Positions 51,864-60,210 of a DNA stretch of 64,000 nucleotides are shown here, piece by piece. Made by a program: the position numbers and the translations under genes. Every line of letters starts with the position of its first letter. Position 1 is the first letter of the stretch. The DNA is from an uncultured Cellvibrio sp. GTDB lineage: Bacteria > Pseudomonadota > Gammaproteobacteria > Pseudomonadales > Cellvibrionaceae. Location of the stretch: contig CALFXJ010000021.1 in the NCBI GenBank assembly GCA_937958105.1, forward strand, positions 124,001-188,000, in the 5' to 3' direction. The notes under the pieces are model-generated. The model searched no databases. It saw only the letters and a list, made by a program, of their open reading frames with translations, and was not told the origin of the DNA.

Positions 51864-52178
51864 ATGTTGCTGACCAATCTGGAAGTTGTCCCCGGTCGTC
51901 GAATCGTTGCTCACTATGGTCTGGTGCAGGGCAGTACCGTCCGGGCGAAACACGTGGGGCGGGACATCGCCGCCTCGTTCAAGAATGTCTTCGGTGGCGA
52001 ACTTAAAGGTTATACCGAGCTGCTCAATGACTCGCGCGAGGAAGCTACCGCGCGTATGGTAGCCCAGGCGCAGGCCATGGGAGCCAATGCCATCCTCAAC
52101 ATCCGCTTCGCCACCAGCTCTGTGGCCGTGGGTGCGGCAGAGCTGTTTGTTTACGGTACCGCTGTAGCACTGGAGTAA
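51864..52178 (+). CDS. YbjQ family protein (DUF74)
   Basis: A 104-residue YbjQ fold, a pentameric beta-barrel of unknown function sometimes called a heavy-metal binding domain without proof. Signature LLTNLEVVPGRRIVAHYGLVQGSTVRAKH and NDSREEATARMVAQAQAMGANAILNIRF. It is the first of three closely packed genes. Confidence 0.92.
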   Translation: MLLTNLEVVPGRRIVAHYGLVQGSTVRAKHVGRDIAASFKNVFGGELKGYTELLNDSREEATARMVAQAQAMGANAILNIRFATSSVAVGAAELFVYGTAVALE

Positions 52179-52183
52179 ATGTC

Positions 52184-52657
52184 ATGGAGATATTTCTCAT
52201 TCAGCTTATAGGCCCGCTGGCTATTGCCGGCGTATTGCTTACCGTGGGATTCTTTTCCGGCCGCTATCTCGAGAAAAAGCACTACGCCAGCATCATCGCC
52301 CGCGAAACCGCACCGGATCAGGTCATGGTATTTGCCACACGCCTGCCGCCGCCCGAACTGCCGGCGCCGGCCACGCAGCTGGTAAGCGGTTCGGTGGTGA
52401 TCTCTGCAGATTATTTCAAACGTTTTATCGCAGGTCTGCGGATGCTGATCGGCGGCCGGTTGAATACTTATGAATCCCTGCTGGATCGCGCCCGCCGCGA
52501 AGCTATCCTGCGGATGCAGGAAGAAGCCAAAGCCCTCGGTGCAACACAGATCTTCAACGTCAAGCTGGAAACCATGTCTATCGGTGGGCGCAACCCCAAC
52601 AGCATCAGCTGTCTTGAGGTGCTCGCCTATGGTACTGCGATTATTCCGCGCAACTAA
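52184..52657 (+). CDS. YbjQ-like domain with N-terminal membrane anchor
   Basis: A 157-residue protein: an N-terminal membrane helix (FLIQLIGPLAIAGVLLTVGFFSG), a linker, and a C-terminal YbjQ-like domain (YESLLDRARREAILRMQEEAKALGATQIFNVKLE) paralogous to the previous gene. It probably places a YbjQ assembly at the inner membrane. It starts five bases after the first copy and is followed by an M48 peptidase gene 25 bases later, so the three form an operon. Confidence 0.88.
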   Translation: MEIFLIQLIGPLAIAGVLLTVGFFSGRYLEKKHYASIIARETAPDQVMVFATRLPPPELPAPATQLVSGSVVISADYFKRFIAGLRMLIGGRLNTYESLLDRARREAILRMQEEAKALGATQIFNVKLETMSIGGRNPNSISCLEVLAYGTAIIPRN

Positions 52658-52682
52658 TTTTTCTTTTTCATAAGGACATCAG

Positions 52683-53489
52683 ATGCGTTACGAAAATCGC
52701 CAGCCGCCAGAAGGAATTAATGTCGTGGAGCACGGCTGGGTGCGCGATTTTGTCCTGTTGATCGTGGGATTTTTTGCGGGCCTGTTTCTGCTGTGCTGGC
52801 TGCTGTTACAGCTCGTCGCCTGGACGGCACGCTGGACGCCTTTCTCCTGGGAGCAGACACTCACCCAGTCCTGGCCGCTGCAAGAGCAACCGGGCGAGCA
52901 CCAAGAGTATCTGCAGCAACTCACCACACAACTGGCGCAGGCCGGTGGCCTCTCGTCCGAATTATCCCTGCAGGTTCATTACAGCTCCGATGACACCGTC
53001 AACGCCCTCGCCACCCTCGGCGGTCATATGGTGATCTTCCAAGGGCTGGTGGATGCCGTAGAAACCGAGCAGGGCCTGGCTTTTGTCATCGCCCATGAGA
53101 TCGCCCACATTCAGCACCGCCATCCCATCCAGGCGGTAGCGCGGAGTCTGAGTATGGGACTGGTGAGCGCGATGATCTTCGGCCAGACCGATCTGGCCCA
53201 CCTTGCTGGTGTGGGTGGTAATGTCGCGCTGTTGAACTACTCCCGCCAGCAGGAAGCAGACGCGGATCGCTGGGCTTTGCAGGCACTGCACAATTATTAC
53301 GGCCATGTTGCCGGTGCGGATGAACTCTTCCGCAAACTTATTCACAATGATAAAAATCCTGCGCTGCCGGAATGGCTGTCTACCCATCCCGATCTGGAGG
53401 CGCGCATCGCCCGCCTGCGTCAGCTGGCAATTGACAACGGCTATGTGCTGGACGGGCAGCCGGTGCCTCTGGCAATCCGGCAGGATTGA
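52683..53489 (+). CDS. M48 family membrane metallopeptidase
   Basis: A 268-residue zinc protease with one N-terminal membrane helix (VRDFVLLIVGFFAGLFLLCWLLLQLVAW). The zinc motif is H138-EIA-H142 and the third ligand is probably the Glu in SRQQEADADRWAL. It resembles the BepA/Oma1-like and HtpX branches acting at the membrane; whether the catalytic domain faces the periplasm is not certain. It is the last gene of the YbjQ operon. Confidence 0.9.
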   Translation: MRYENRQPPEGINVVEHGWVRDFVLLIVGFFAGLFLLCWLLLQLVAWTARWTPFSWEQTLTQSWPLQEQPGEHQEYLQQLTTQLAQAGGLSSELSLQVHYSSDDTVNALATLGGHMVIFQGLVDAVETEQGLAFVIAHEIAHIQHRHPIQAVARSLSMGLVSAMIFGQTDLAHLAGVGGNVALLNYSRQQEADADRWALQALHNYYGHVAGADELFRKLIHNDKNPALPEWLSTHPDLEARIARLRQLAIDNGYVLDGQPVPLAIRQD

Positions 53490-53529
53490 AGTCTTCTGAA
53501 TAACCCAAGGTGTGCGCGAGCACATCGCC

Positions 53530-53550
53530 TGTTGGCGGAATGCGCCAACA
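53530..53550. repeat. 8-bp inverted repeat after the M48 gene
   Basis: TGTTGGCG (53530-53537) pairs with CGCCAACA (53543-53550) around GAATG. No T-run follows; it may be a weak terminator or processing stem. Confidence 0.5.
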
Positions 53551-53587
53551 TTAACGGAACCCAACAAAACATCACAACGAGGACGTT

Positions 53588-55396
53588 ATGATACGCGCGC
53601 GATCTTTTATCAGTTTTTTTCTGCTGCTGTTTGCCACCGTTTCCCTTGCCGCCGCCAAAGACCCGGACGCTGAAGCCCGCGCACTCTTTGAATTATTTTT
53701 TGAAGAATCTGTCTCACTCAGTCCCATGTGGCAGACGGAGCTGGGCCGCAAGACCAATTACGACAAGTGGGACGATATCAGCCCGGAACGCAGCGAGGTT
53801 TATCATCAACTCAGTAAGGATCAACTGGCCCGCCTGAAGAAGCTGGATAAGGATATATTGAGTCCGGAAAACCAGCTTAACTACGAACTGCAGCGCTTTG
53901 AACTGGAAAAGGATATCGCCGGCTATCAATGGCGCGATCACAATTATCCGGTCAATCAGATGTTCGGCCTGCATGCCGGTATTCCTGCATTTCTGATTAA
54001 CTCCCACAAGATTAGCTCCACGAGCGATGCCGAAGCTTACATAGCGCGACTCACCGGCGTAGGAAAACTCATTGATCAGCTGATCGATAATCTCCAGCGT
54101 CGTGCGGATAAAGGCATCCTCGCTCCGGCATTTGTTTATCCTTTCGTGCTGGAAGACAGTCGCAACATCATCAAAGGCCAGCCCTTTGACCGCAGCAAAG
54201 ATCTCAGTCCGCTGCTTGACGACTTTACGCGTAAGCTCGACGAGCTGGAGCTGAACAAAAAACAGAAAACGCAATTGATCACCCGCGCAAAACGCGAACT
54301 GCAGAAAACGGTCAAGCCGGCTTACCAGCGGCTGATGGTCTGCATTGAGCAATTACAGAAACGTGCAGATACGCGCGATGGCGTATGGAAGCTGCCGGAG
54401 GGTGAAGCTTTCTACGATTACACCCTGCAACGCATGACCACCACCTCGCTCAATGCCGATGAGATTCATCAGATTGGTCTGGCGGAAGTCGCGCGTATTC
54501 AGCAGGAAATGCAACAGATCATGAAGCAGGTAAATTTTACCGGTGATCTGCAGGCGTTCTTTAAATTTGTACGCGAAGACTCCCAGTTCTATTACCCCGA
54601 CAGCGACGCAGGACGTGCACAATACCTCGAAGATACCCGCGCAATTATTGATAAGATGCGCCAACGTCTGCCCGAGCTTTTCGGCCATCTTCCGAAAGCG
54701 GATCTGATCGTCAAAGCCGTCGAACCTTTTCGCGAAAAATCCGCTGGCAAGGCGTTTTACAGCGGTCCCGCTCCCGACGGTTCACGTCCCGGAACCTATT
54801 ACGTCAACCTCTACGATATGACTGGCGTGCCGCGTTATCAGATGGAAGCGCTGGCCTATCATGAAGCACTGCCGGGCCATCATATGCAGATCGCTATTGC
54901 ACAGGAGATGGAAGAACTGCCCTCGTTCCGTCGTCACGGTGGTTATACCGCCTACATCGAAGGCTGGGGTCTTTATGCAGAGCTGGTGCCCAAAGCCATG
55001 GGTTTTTATGCAGATCCCTACTCCGACTTTGGTCGTCTTTCCATGGAACTCTGGCGGGCGGTACGCCTGGTCGTAGATACCGGCATCCACAGCAGGAAAT
55101 GGACACGCGAACAGGCTATCGATTATTTCGTTGCCAACAGCCCCATGAACCGCGCCGACGCAACCCGCGAGATAGAGCGCTACATCGTCATGCCGGGACA
55201 GGCGACGACCTACAAGATTGGCATGAATAAATTTGTGGAGCTGCGCAATAAAGCGCAACGGGCACTGGGAGCACAATTTGATCTGCGTGCGTTCCACGAC
55301 CTTGTACTCAGCGGTGGTGCATTACCACTGACGGTTCTGGAGCAGCAGGTGGATGATTGGATCAGTAAACAAAAATCAGCAAGCGGTATGAACTAA
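53588..55396 (+). CDS. DUF885 family protein, exported metallopeptidase-like
   Basis: A 602-residue protein with signal peptide (MIRARSFISFFLLLFATVSLAAA). The DUF885 domain fills the rest. The zinc-like motif is H425-EALPGHH (His431, His432) with a following acidic block; the family is peptidase-like (M1/M2-type helical fold). No substrate can be named. ACGAGGACGTT precedes ATG. It is followed by a strong terminator. Confidence 0.92.
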   Translation: MIRARSFISFFLLLFATVSLAAAKDPDAEARALFELFFEESVSLSPMWQTELGRKTNYDKWDDISPERSEVYHQLSKDQLARLKKLDKDILSPENQLNYELQRFELEKDIAGYQWRDHNYPVNQMFGLHAGIPAFLINSHKISSTSDAEAYIARLTGVGKLIDQLIDNLQRRADKGILAPAFVYPFVLEDSRNIIKGQPFDRSKDLSPLLDDFTRKLDELELNKKQKTQLITRAKRELQKTVKPAYQRLMVCIEQLQKRADTRDGVWKLPEGEAFYDYTLQRMTTTSLNADEIHQIGLAEVARIQQEMQQIMKQVNFTGDLQAFFKFVREDSQFYYPDSDAGRAQYLEDTRAIIDKMRQRLPELFGHLPKADLIVKAVEPFREKSAGKAFYSGPAPDGSRPGTYYVNLYDMTGVPRYQMEALAYHEALPGHHMQIAIAQEMEELPSFRRHGGYTAYIEGWGLYAELVPKAMGFYADPYSDFGRLSMELWRAVRLVVDTGIHSRKWTREQAIDYFVANSPMNRADATREIERYIVMPGQATTYKIGMNKFVELRNKAQRALGAQFDLRAFHDLVLSGGALPLTVLEQQVDDWISKQKSASGMN

Positions 55397-55413
55397 CGAT
55401 CCCCGTAAAACAG

Positions 55414-55462
55414 ACTGGTCCGGATGCTTACAATCAACGTAAATATCCGGACCAGTTTTTTT
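55414..55462 (+). terminator. Rho-independent terminator of the DUF885 gene
   Basis: ACTGGTCCGGAT (55414-55425) pairs perfectly with 55445-55456 around a 19-base loop and is followed by seven T. Confidence 0.95.
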
Positions 55463-55506
55463 CAGCGCACTGGCGATCCTTGTACATGCACGTTCAGCAC
55501 AGCCGT

Positions 55507-56202
55507 CTACCTCGGCAGATCAAACACCAGCGCCCTCACCGGATGTTCGCCCGCCTCCAGCCGCAACACATCAATACCATCCAGCGCTGCACCGTCGCCC
55601 GGCTTCAAAGTTTCTCCTTCGACTTTTAATTCCCCGTCAATCACATGAACATAATGTTTGCGCTGACGCGGATTGTTCAGGCTGGCACTGCCCTGCGGGG
55701 TTAACAGCAATTGATACAGCGATGCATCCTGCTTGATCGTGAGACTGCCGCCTTCGCCCGTCGGGCTGATAACCAGCGTCAATCCTTCACTGCGCCCGAA
55801 ATCTTTCTGCTGATAACCAGGCTCCTGACCGTATACATTCGGTTGAATCCAGATCTGCAGGAATTTCAGTTTGTCTGTCTGCGAAGCGTTGAATTCACTG
55901 TGGGTAATACCACTGCCGGCAGACATCAGCTGAAATTCTCCTGCTGGCAATGTGGCGATGTTGCCTTCACTGTCCCGGTGCGCAATGGTGCCTTCCAGTA
56001 CGTAACTGATAATTTCCATATCGCTGTGACCGTGGGTGGGAAAGCCGGCACCGGGCGTGACTTCATCGTCATTGATCACGCGCAGAGCGGAATAACCCAT
56101 GTGCGCAGGATCGTAATAACTGCCGAAGGAAAAACTATGGCGGCTCTTCAGCCAGCCGAACTCGGCTGCGCCGCGTGCTTCACTGCGTCTGATACTGATC
56201 AT
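55507..56202 (-). CDS. Pirin family protein (YhhW-like, quercetin dioxygenase type)
   Basis: A 231-residue two-cupin protein. The N-terminal cupin has GYSALRVINDDEV...HGHSDMEIISYVLEGTIAHRDS with the metal ligands His, His, Glu in HGHSDMEI and GSGITHSE. The C-terminal cupin is shorter (ASLYQLLLTPQGSASLNN). Metal-dependent dioxygenase activity is known for some members. Start ATG 56202 has GGAGG upstream. It is encoded 54 bases downstream of the DoxX gene and is probably in one transcript with it. Confidence 0.92.
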   Translation of the reverse strand: MISIRRSEARGAAEFGWLKSRHSFSFGSYYDPAHMGYSALRVINDDEVTPGAGFPTHGHSDMEIISYVLEGTIAHRDSEGNIATLPAGEFQLMSAGSGITHSEFNASQTDKLKFLQIWIQPNVYGQEPGYQQKDFGRSEGLTLVISPTGEGGSLTIKQDASLYQLLLTPQGSASLNNPRQRKHYVHVIDGELKVEGETLKPGDGAALDGIDVLRLEAGEHPVRALVFDLPR

Positions 56203-56256
56203 GATAAACCTCCGCACTGGGTGGAGCGGGAAGCACGGCCTCCCGCATCCGGAAAA

Positions 56257-56697
56257 TTATTTCAGCTGTTTTGCAACTGCCGCATCAAGGCTCCAGCGAC
56301 CACCGCCGGAGAATACCAGCGCCACCGCACCGGCCAGCAGCGCCAGACCGAATTCATAACCGTTGTTGCTCATAAACAGCCCGTTACCTATATGAACCGC
56401 GAAGATGGCAACCACCATGGTAAATGCCAGCACCAGGGCTGCAGGCCGGGTCAGCAGGCCAAGCAGCAACAGCAGGCCACCAAAGAATTCGCCGGAACCA
56501 GCCGCAAGCGCCATCAGATAACCCGGCTGCAGACCGATGGAGGCCATCCACTGCCCTGTGCCTTCCAGACCGTAACCGCCAAACCAGCCAAACAGCTTCT
56601 GTGCGCCGTGGGCCATGAAGATAATACCGAGGGGTACACGCAGTACCAGCGATGACCATTGTTGACCCGGGGTGATGATGTCTTTGATTGCGCTCAT
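56257..56697 (-). CDS. DoxX family membrane protein
   Basis: A 146-residue protein with four predicted membrane helices and the DoxX signature RVPLGIIFMAHGAQKLFGWFGG at the start. DoxX proteins are linked to thiol or redox stress in some bacteria. It precedes the pirin gene and diverges from the LysR regulator, an arrangement frequent for these families. Confidence 0.92.
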   Translation of the reverse strand: MSAIKDIITPGQQWSSLVLRVPLGIIFMAHGAQKLFGWFGGYGLEGTGQWMASIGLQPGYLMALAAGSGEFFGGLLLLLGLLTRPAALVLAFTMVVAIFAVHIGNGLFMSNNGYEFGLALLAGAVALVFSGGGRWSLDAAVAKQLK

Positions 56698-56851
56698 GTT
56701 GCTTGCTCCAGAAAAATTGATGAAGTTGCGGTTCGCCGTAAGGCCATTGCCTCAGTGATGATCACTTTAGGCTTGCAACGCTGCGCTTAAAAGCGGAACA
56801 TTTTGAGTTGTTAATTCAAATTTTTTGAACAGCTCAGCGGAGGCCGGTTTT
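56698..56851. promoter_or_regulatory. Divergent promoter region, doxX-pirin / lysR
   Basis: 154 bases between divergent genes. It should hold both promoters and the LysR operator; a T-N11-A motif cannot be fixed with confidence by eye. Confidence 0.5.
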
Positions 56852-57754
56852 ATGCACCACGCCATCACTCTGGACGCCCTGCGCGTTCTGGATGCTATTG
56901 ATAAAAAAGGCAGTTTTGGCGCTGCAGCAGAGATGCTGTTCAAGGTGCCTTCGGCCCTTTCTTATACGGTTCAGAAGCTGGAGGCCGAACTTGGTGTCAA
57001 ACTATTTGATCGGTCCCGGCAGCGAGCCCAGCTCACTGCCGCAGGACGGCTGCTGCTCGAAGAAGGCCGCATGCTTCTGCAGGCCACCAGTCGGCTGGAA
57101 GACGCGGTTAAACAGCTGGAGTCCGGCTGGGAGACTCAGCTGCGGATCGCCAAGGACACCATCCTGCCCAATACCCCCCTGCTGCAGCTGATCCCCGCCT
57201 TTCACCAGCTGGAGAAACAGGTCGCCCTTCATATAAGTGAGGAAGTACTGGGCGGCAGCTGGGATGCCCTGATCAGCGACCGCTGTGACCTGACACTGGG
57301 CGTGGGGGGAGAATTTCCTAAAGGGCTGTTCGAATATCGCCTGATGGGGGAAGTGGAGTTTGTCTTTGCCGTAGCCCCGGATCATCCGCTGACACGGCAC
57401 AAAGGGCCGGTGGACGCAGCAGCTATCCGGGCTTTTGCCACCATTGTTGCCGGGGATTCCTCCCTCACCTCACCGCTGCGTTCCAGTGGCTTGCTGGACG
57501 GCCGCCAGACGGTTCGGGTAGCCAATATGGCCGCCAAGATCGATGCTCAGCGGCTCGGGGTCGGGGTGGGATTTCTGGCCCGACACCTGATCCGGGACCT
57601 GTTGGCCAGCGGTGAGCTGGTGGCTCTGCCCTGCAGCGTGCCGCGACCGAATATGCCATTGTACATGGCGTGGCGCAAAGACAACGACGGTAAGGCGCTG
57701 GCCTGGTTTGTTGAGGCCTGTGCAAAAATTAATTGGTTTGCGTCGCAGGATTGA
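56852..57754 (+). CDS. LysR family transcriptional regulator
   Basis: A 300-residue regulator. The N-terminal winged helix (ITLDALRVLDAIDKKGSFGAAAEMLFKVPSALSYTVQKLEAELGVKLFDRS) is followed by a linker helix and a periplasmic-binding-like effector domain (about 90-295). It probably controls the divergent doxX-pirin pair. Start ATG 56852 has GGAGG eight bases upstream; a longer reading from TTG 56825 has none. Confidence 0.93.
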   Translation: MHHAITLDALRVLDAIDKKGSFGAAAEMLFKVPSALSYTVQKLEAELGVKLFDRSRQRAQLTAAGRLLLEEGRMLLQATSRLEDAVKQLESGWETQLRIAKDTILPNTPLLQLIPAFHQLEKQVALHISEEVLGGSWDALISDRCDLTLGVGGEFPKGLFEYRLMGEVEFVFAVAPDHPLTRHKGPVDAAAIRAFATIVAGDSSLTSPLRSSGLLDGRQTVRVANMAAKIDAQRLGVGVGFLARHLIRDLLASGELVALPCSVPRPNMPLYMAWRKDNDGKALAWFVEACAKINWFASQD

Positions 57755-57878
57755 GGTGTGGCTCTTGTGTCGCCAGGGGCTTGTGCTTAAGGTGGTTTTT
57801 ATCAACCGATGGCGTTTTGTTTGAGAGTGGCGCAGTAGGTTTGCTCAGTCATAATAAAAACGCCAGCTGTCTGAGGGT

Positions 57879-57980
57879 CAGTGGTTGGTCAGGGTGTTTC
57901 GAAAACGCATGAATACATCCCTGTAGCTCTTTCAAGTCATCCATGACTTGAAAGTTTCGAAACGCCCTGACCAACCGCTG
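57879..57980. repeat. Structured intergenic repeat, copy 2
   Basis: A 26-bp inverted repeat (57879-57904 with 57955-57980; two G-T wobbles on one strand) surrounds the same core as copy 1, containing GAATACATCCCTGTAG. The inner hairpin is 57930-57940 with 57943-57953. Outer arm and inner stem bases differ from copy 1 but keep pairing. It lies between the LysR gene and the BNR-repeat lipoprotein, both reading to the right. Confidence 0.9.
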
Positions 57981-58048
57981 ATCTGCCACACATACAATCA
58001 GAAAAATAAGCAGAACAATAAAAATGTAAATCCAGGGAGAGTCTGATC

Positions 58049-60178
58049 ATGCCATTCATATCTGGCGCCTTTGCGCGCCTGAACATGCTATTGATGTTAA
58101 TTTTTTTCTACGGCTGCAGCGAACAAAACTCCGCACCGCAAAAGACCGTGCAATATCAACCGGACGTCATCAATCCTGACTACACGGGCGCTATGGTCGA
58201 ACCGCAGACGGGCGCAATTCTGCTCTGGGGAAGCGACGGCGTCATCCGCCGTTCGGAAGATGCGCAACATTGGACATTTATCGCTACCCCAACCACTGCC
58301 AGGTTAAATGACATCCAAGGCAACGAACAGGCCCTGCTTGCCATTGGTGATGACGGGACTTTGCTGCGCTCCACCAATCAGGGGCGCGCCTGGCGGAAGA
58401 TTGCCACAGATACAACGGCGAATTTAAAAACCCTGCGCTACAGCGCGGTTCATAAACGCTGGTTCGCCGCCGGTACCGGCGGGACTTTACTGCGTTCTGA
58501 TGATGAGGGACTGCACTGGCAGAGGGTGGCGCTGGGACGCGGTCTGGATATGCTCGACATAGGAGCTGTTTTTGTCTCCCCGGAAAGCCAACGATTGTTG
58601 CTGGGCGGCTCACGTGGACTATTCGGCTTTTCTGATGACGGCGGTAACAGCTGGCAGGTAATGCAGCTGGATCTGGACACGCCGTTGAGTGACTTTTATC
58701 AGTTCAACAATATTCTCGTCGCCACCAGCGCTTACGGAAAATTACTGGTATCCCGCGATGAGGGTGACAGCTGGCAGTTGATTGAAACGGATGGCCAGGC
58801 TTTTTTTAATCACAGCACGTTCGATCGGGAACACAATGTGTTTCTGCTGGCGACGCATAACGGAAAAGTCCTGCGCACCGCGGACAATGCAGATACCTGG
58901 CAGCTGATCGATGCGCCCTACAACGGCGTTATGAATTATCTCGCGCGAGTTGTTTTTGACAGTACACAAAAATCTCTACGGGTTTTTGGTCACTATGGCA
59001 CCCATCTGGTATCGCAGGATGGAGGACTGACCTGGAATGCACTGAACACGGCGCAACACGCACCCTTCGATGATGTGTTAACCCTGCCGGATGGAAAGAC
59101 TTTCATCGGCTTCGGACGCGGAGGGCTGCTGAGCATTTCCAGGGATTCGGGCAACAATTGGCAGCAACACCAGTCACAACTGGATATTTATTGGCGCACG
59201 GCCCTGGTGACCTCCACGGGCAGTTGGATGCTGGCGGGTGAGCTGGGCTATGTACTGCGCTCCGTTGATCAGGGCAAGCACTGGCAGCTGGTCGACATCC
59301 CTTACACCAATCCCATGACGCCGCCGACCTATCGCGCAATGATCGAAGAGCCGCACACCCGCGCCCTGATTGCCGCCGGCCCCACCGGAACTATCCTGCG
59401 CTCAGCCGATGACGGTGCCAGCTGGCAGGAGGTGCATTACACCGCTTTCGATGACGGTGAAGCCTTTACCGATTTGTTAATCGATCCTGTGCATGAACAC
59501 ATCATCGCCGTCGAAGCCGATGGCCGTCATTATTTATCAACGGATCACGGTCAAAGTTGGACGTTATCGCGCATCGACAGTGAAAGAAAATTCTGGCATG
59601 GCAGCGTGTTAACGAACCAGCAAGGAAGTGTCATCCTGATTACCGGTCAAGCCGGCGTCGCGGCGCGCAGCAGAGACGGAGGTAACAACTGGGAGCTGAT
59701 CAACACGGAAACGTCTGCCGATTTGTTTGGCAGCTTCGCCGACACCACCCATCAACAATTATTTTTGCTCGGAGCACAGGGCACCCTGTTACGCTCGCGC
59801 GATCAAGGACAGCACTGGGAAAAGATGGAACTGCCAGTCCCAAGTGATCTGCGCCGCATGATTATCGATCCTGCAACAAACGCCCTGCTCGCCTTCGGCG
59901 GCGACGGCACCCTCTTGCGCTCCACCGACGGTGGACAAAACTGGCAACAGGTAGCCAGTAACACAACACAGGAATTGCGCGATGCGGTTCTTGAACCCAA
60001 AACCGGACACCTGCTGATCACCGGCCGCGATGGCAAAGTTATCCGCTCCGCCGACGGCGGCATCAGTTGGCAACCCCTCCCCACCCACACCGCCAGCCAC
60101 TTCCGCAGCATAGCGGCAGATCCCAAAAGCGGTGCATTGATCGCCGTGGGTGAGCGGATTGTGCAGATGAAGTTTTGA
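58049..60178 (+). CDS. Large beta-propeller lipoprotein with YCF48/BNR-type repeats
   Basis: A 709-residue exported protein. A hydrophobic N-terminus ends in YGC (C23), probably a lipoprotein with a weak lipobox. Almost the whole mature part consists of about 14 repeats of roughly 45 residues, each containing a variant of LLRSxDxGxxW (for example LLRSTNQGRAWRKI, LLRSADDGASWQEV-like). This is the sialidase/BNR Asp-box pattern of photosystem assembly factor YCF48-type propellers. Sialidase catalytic residues are not evident. It could form one or two propellers on the cell surface or in the periplasm. It stands alone after the structured repeat. Confidence 0.85.
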   Translation: MPFISGAFARLNMLLMLIFFYGCSEQNSAPQKTVQYQPDVINPDYTGAMVEPQTGAILLWGSDGVIRRSEDAQHWTFIATPTTARLNDIQGNEQALLAIGDDGTLLRSTNQGRAWRKIATDTTANLKTLRYSAVHKRWFAAGTGGTLLRSDDEGLHWQRVALGRGLDMLDIGAVFVSPESQRLLLGGSRGLFGFSDDGGNSWQVMQLDLDTPLSDFYQFNNILVATSAYGKLLVSRDEGDSWQLIETDGQAFFNHSTFDREHNVFLLATHNGKVLRTADNADTWQLIDAPYNGVMNYLARVVFDSTQKSLRVFGHYGTHLVSQDGGLTWNALNTAQHAPFDDVLTLPDGKTFIGFGRGGLLSISRDSGNNWQQHQSQLDIYWRTALVTSTGSWMLAGELGYVLRSVDQGKHWQLVDIPYTNPMTPPTYRAMIEEPHTRALIAAGPTGTILRSADDGASWQEVHYTAFDDGEAFTDLLIDPVHEHIIAVEADGRHYLSTDHGQSWTLSRIDSERKFWHGSVLTNQQGSVILITGQAGVAARSRDGGNNWELINTETSADLFGSFADTTHQQLFLLGAQGTLLRSRDQGQHWEKMELPVPSDLRRMIIDPATNALLAFGGDGTLLRSTDGGQNWQQVASNTTQELRDAVLEPKTGHLLITGRDGKVIRSADGGISWQPLPTHTASHFRSIAADPKSGALIAVGERIVQMKF

Positions 60179-60210
60179 GTTCACCTGCACTGTCTGATTT
60201 GACATGCGGT

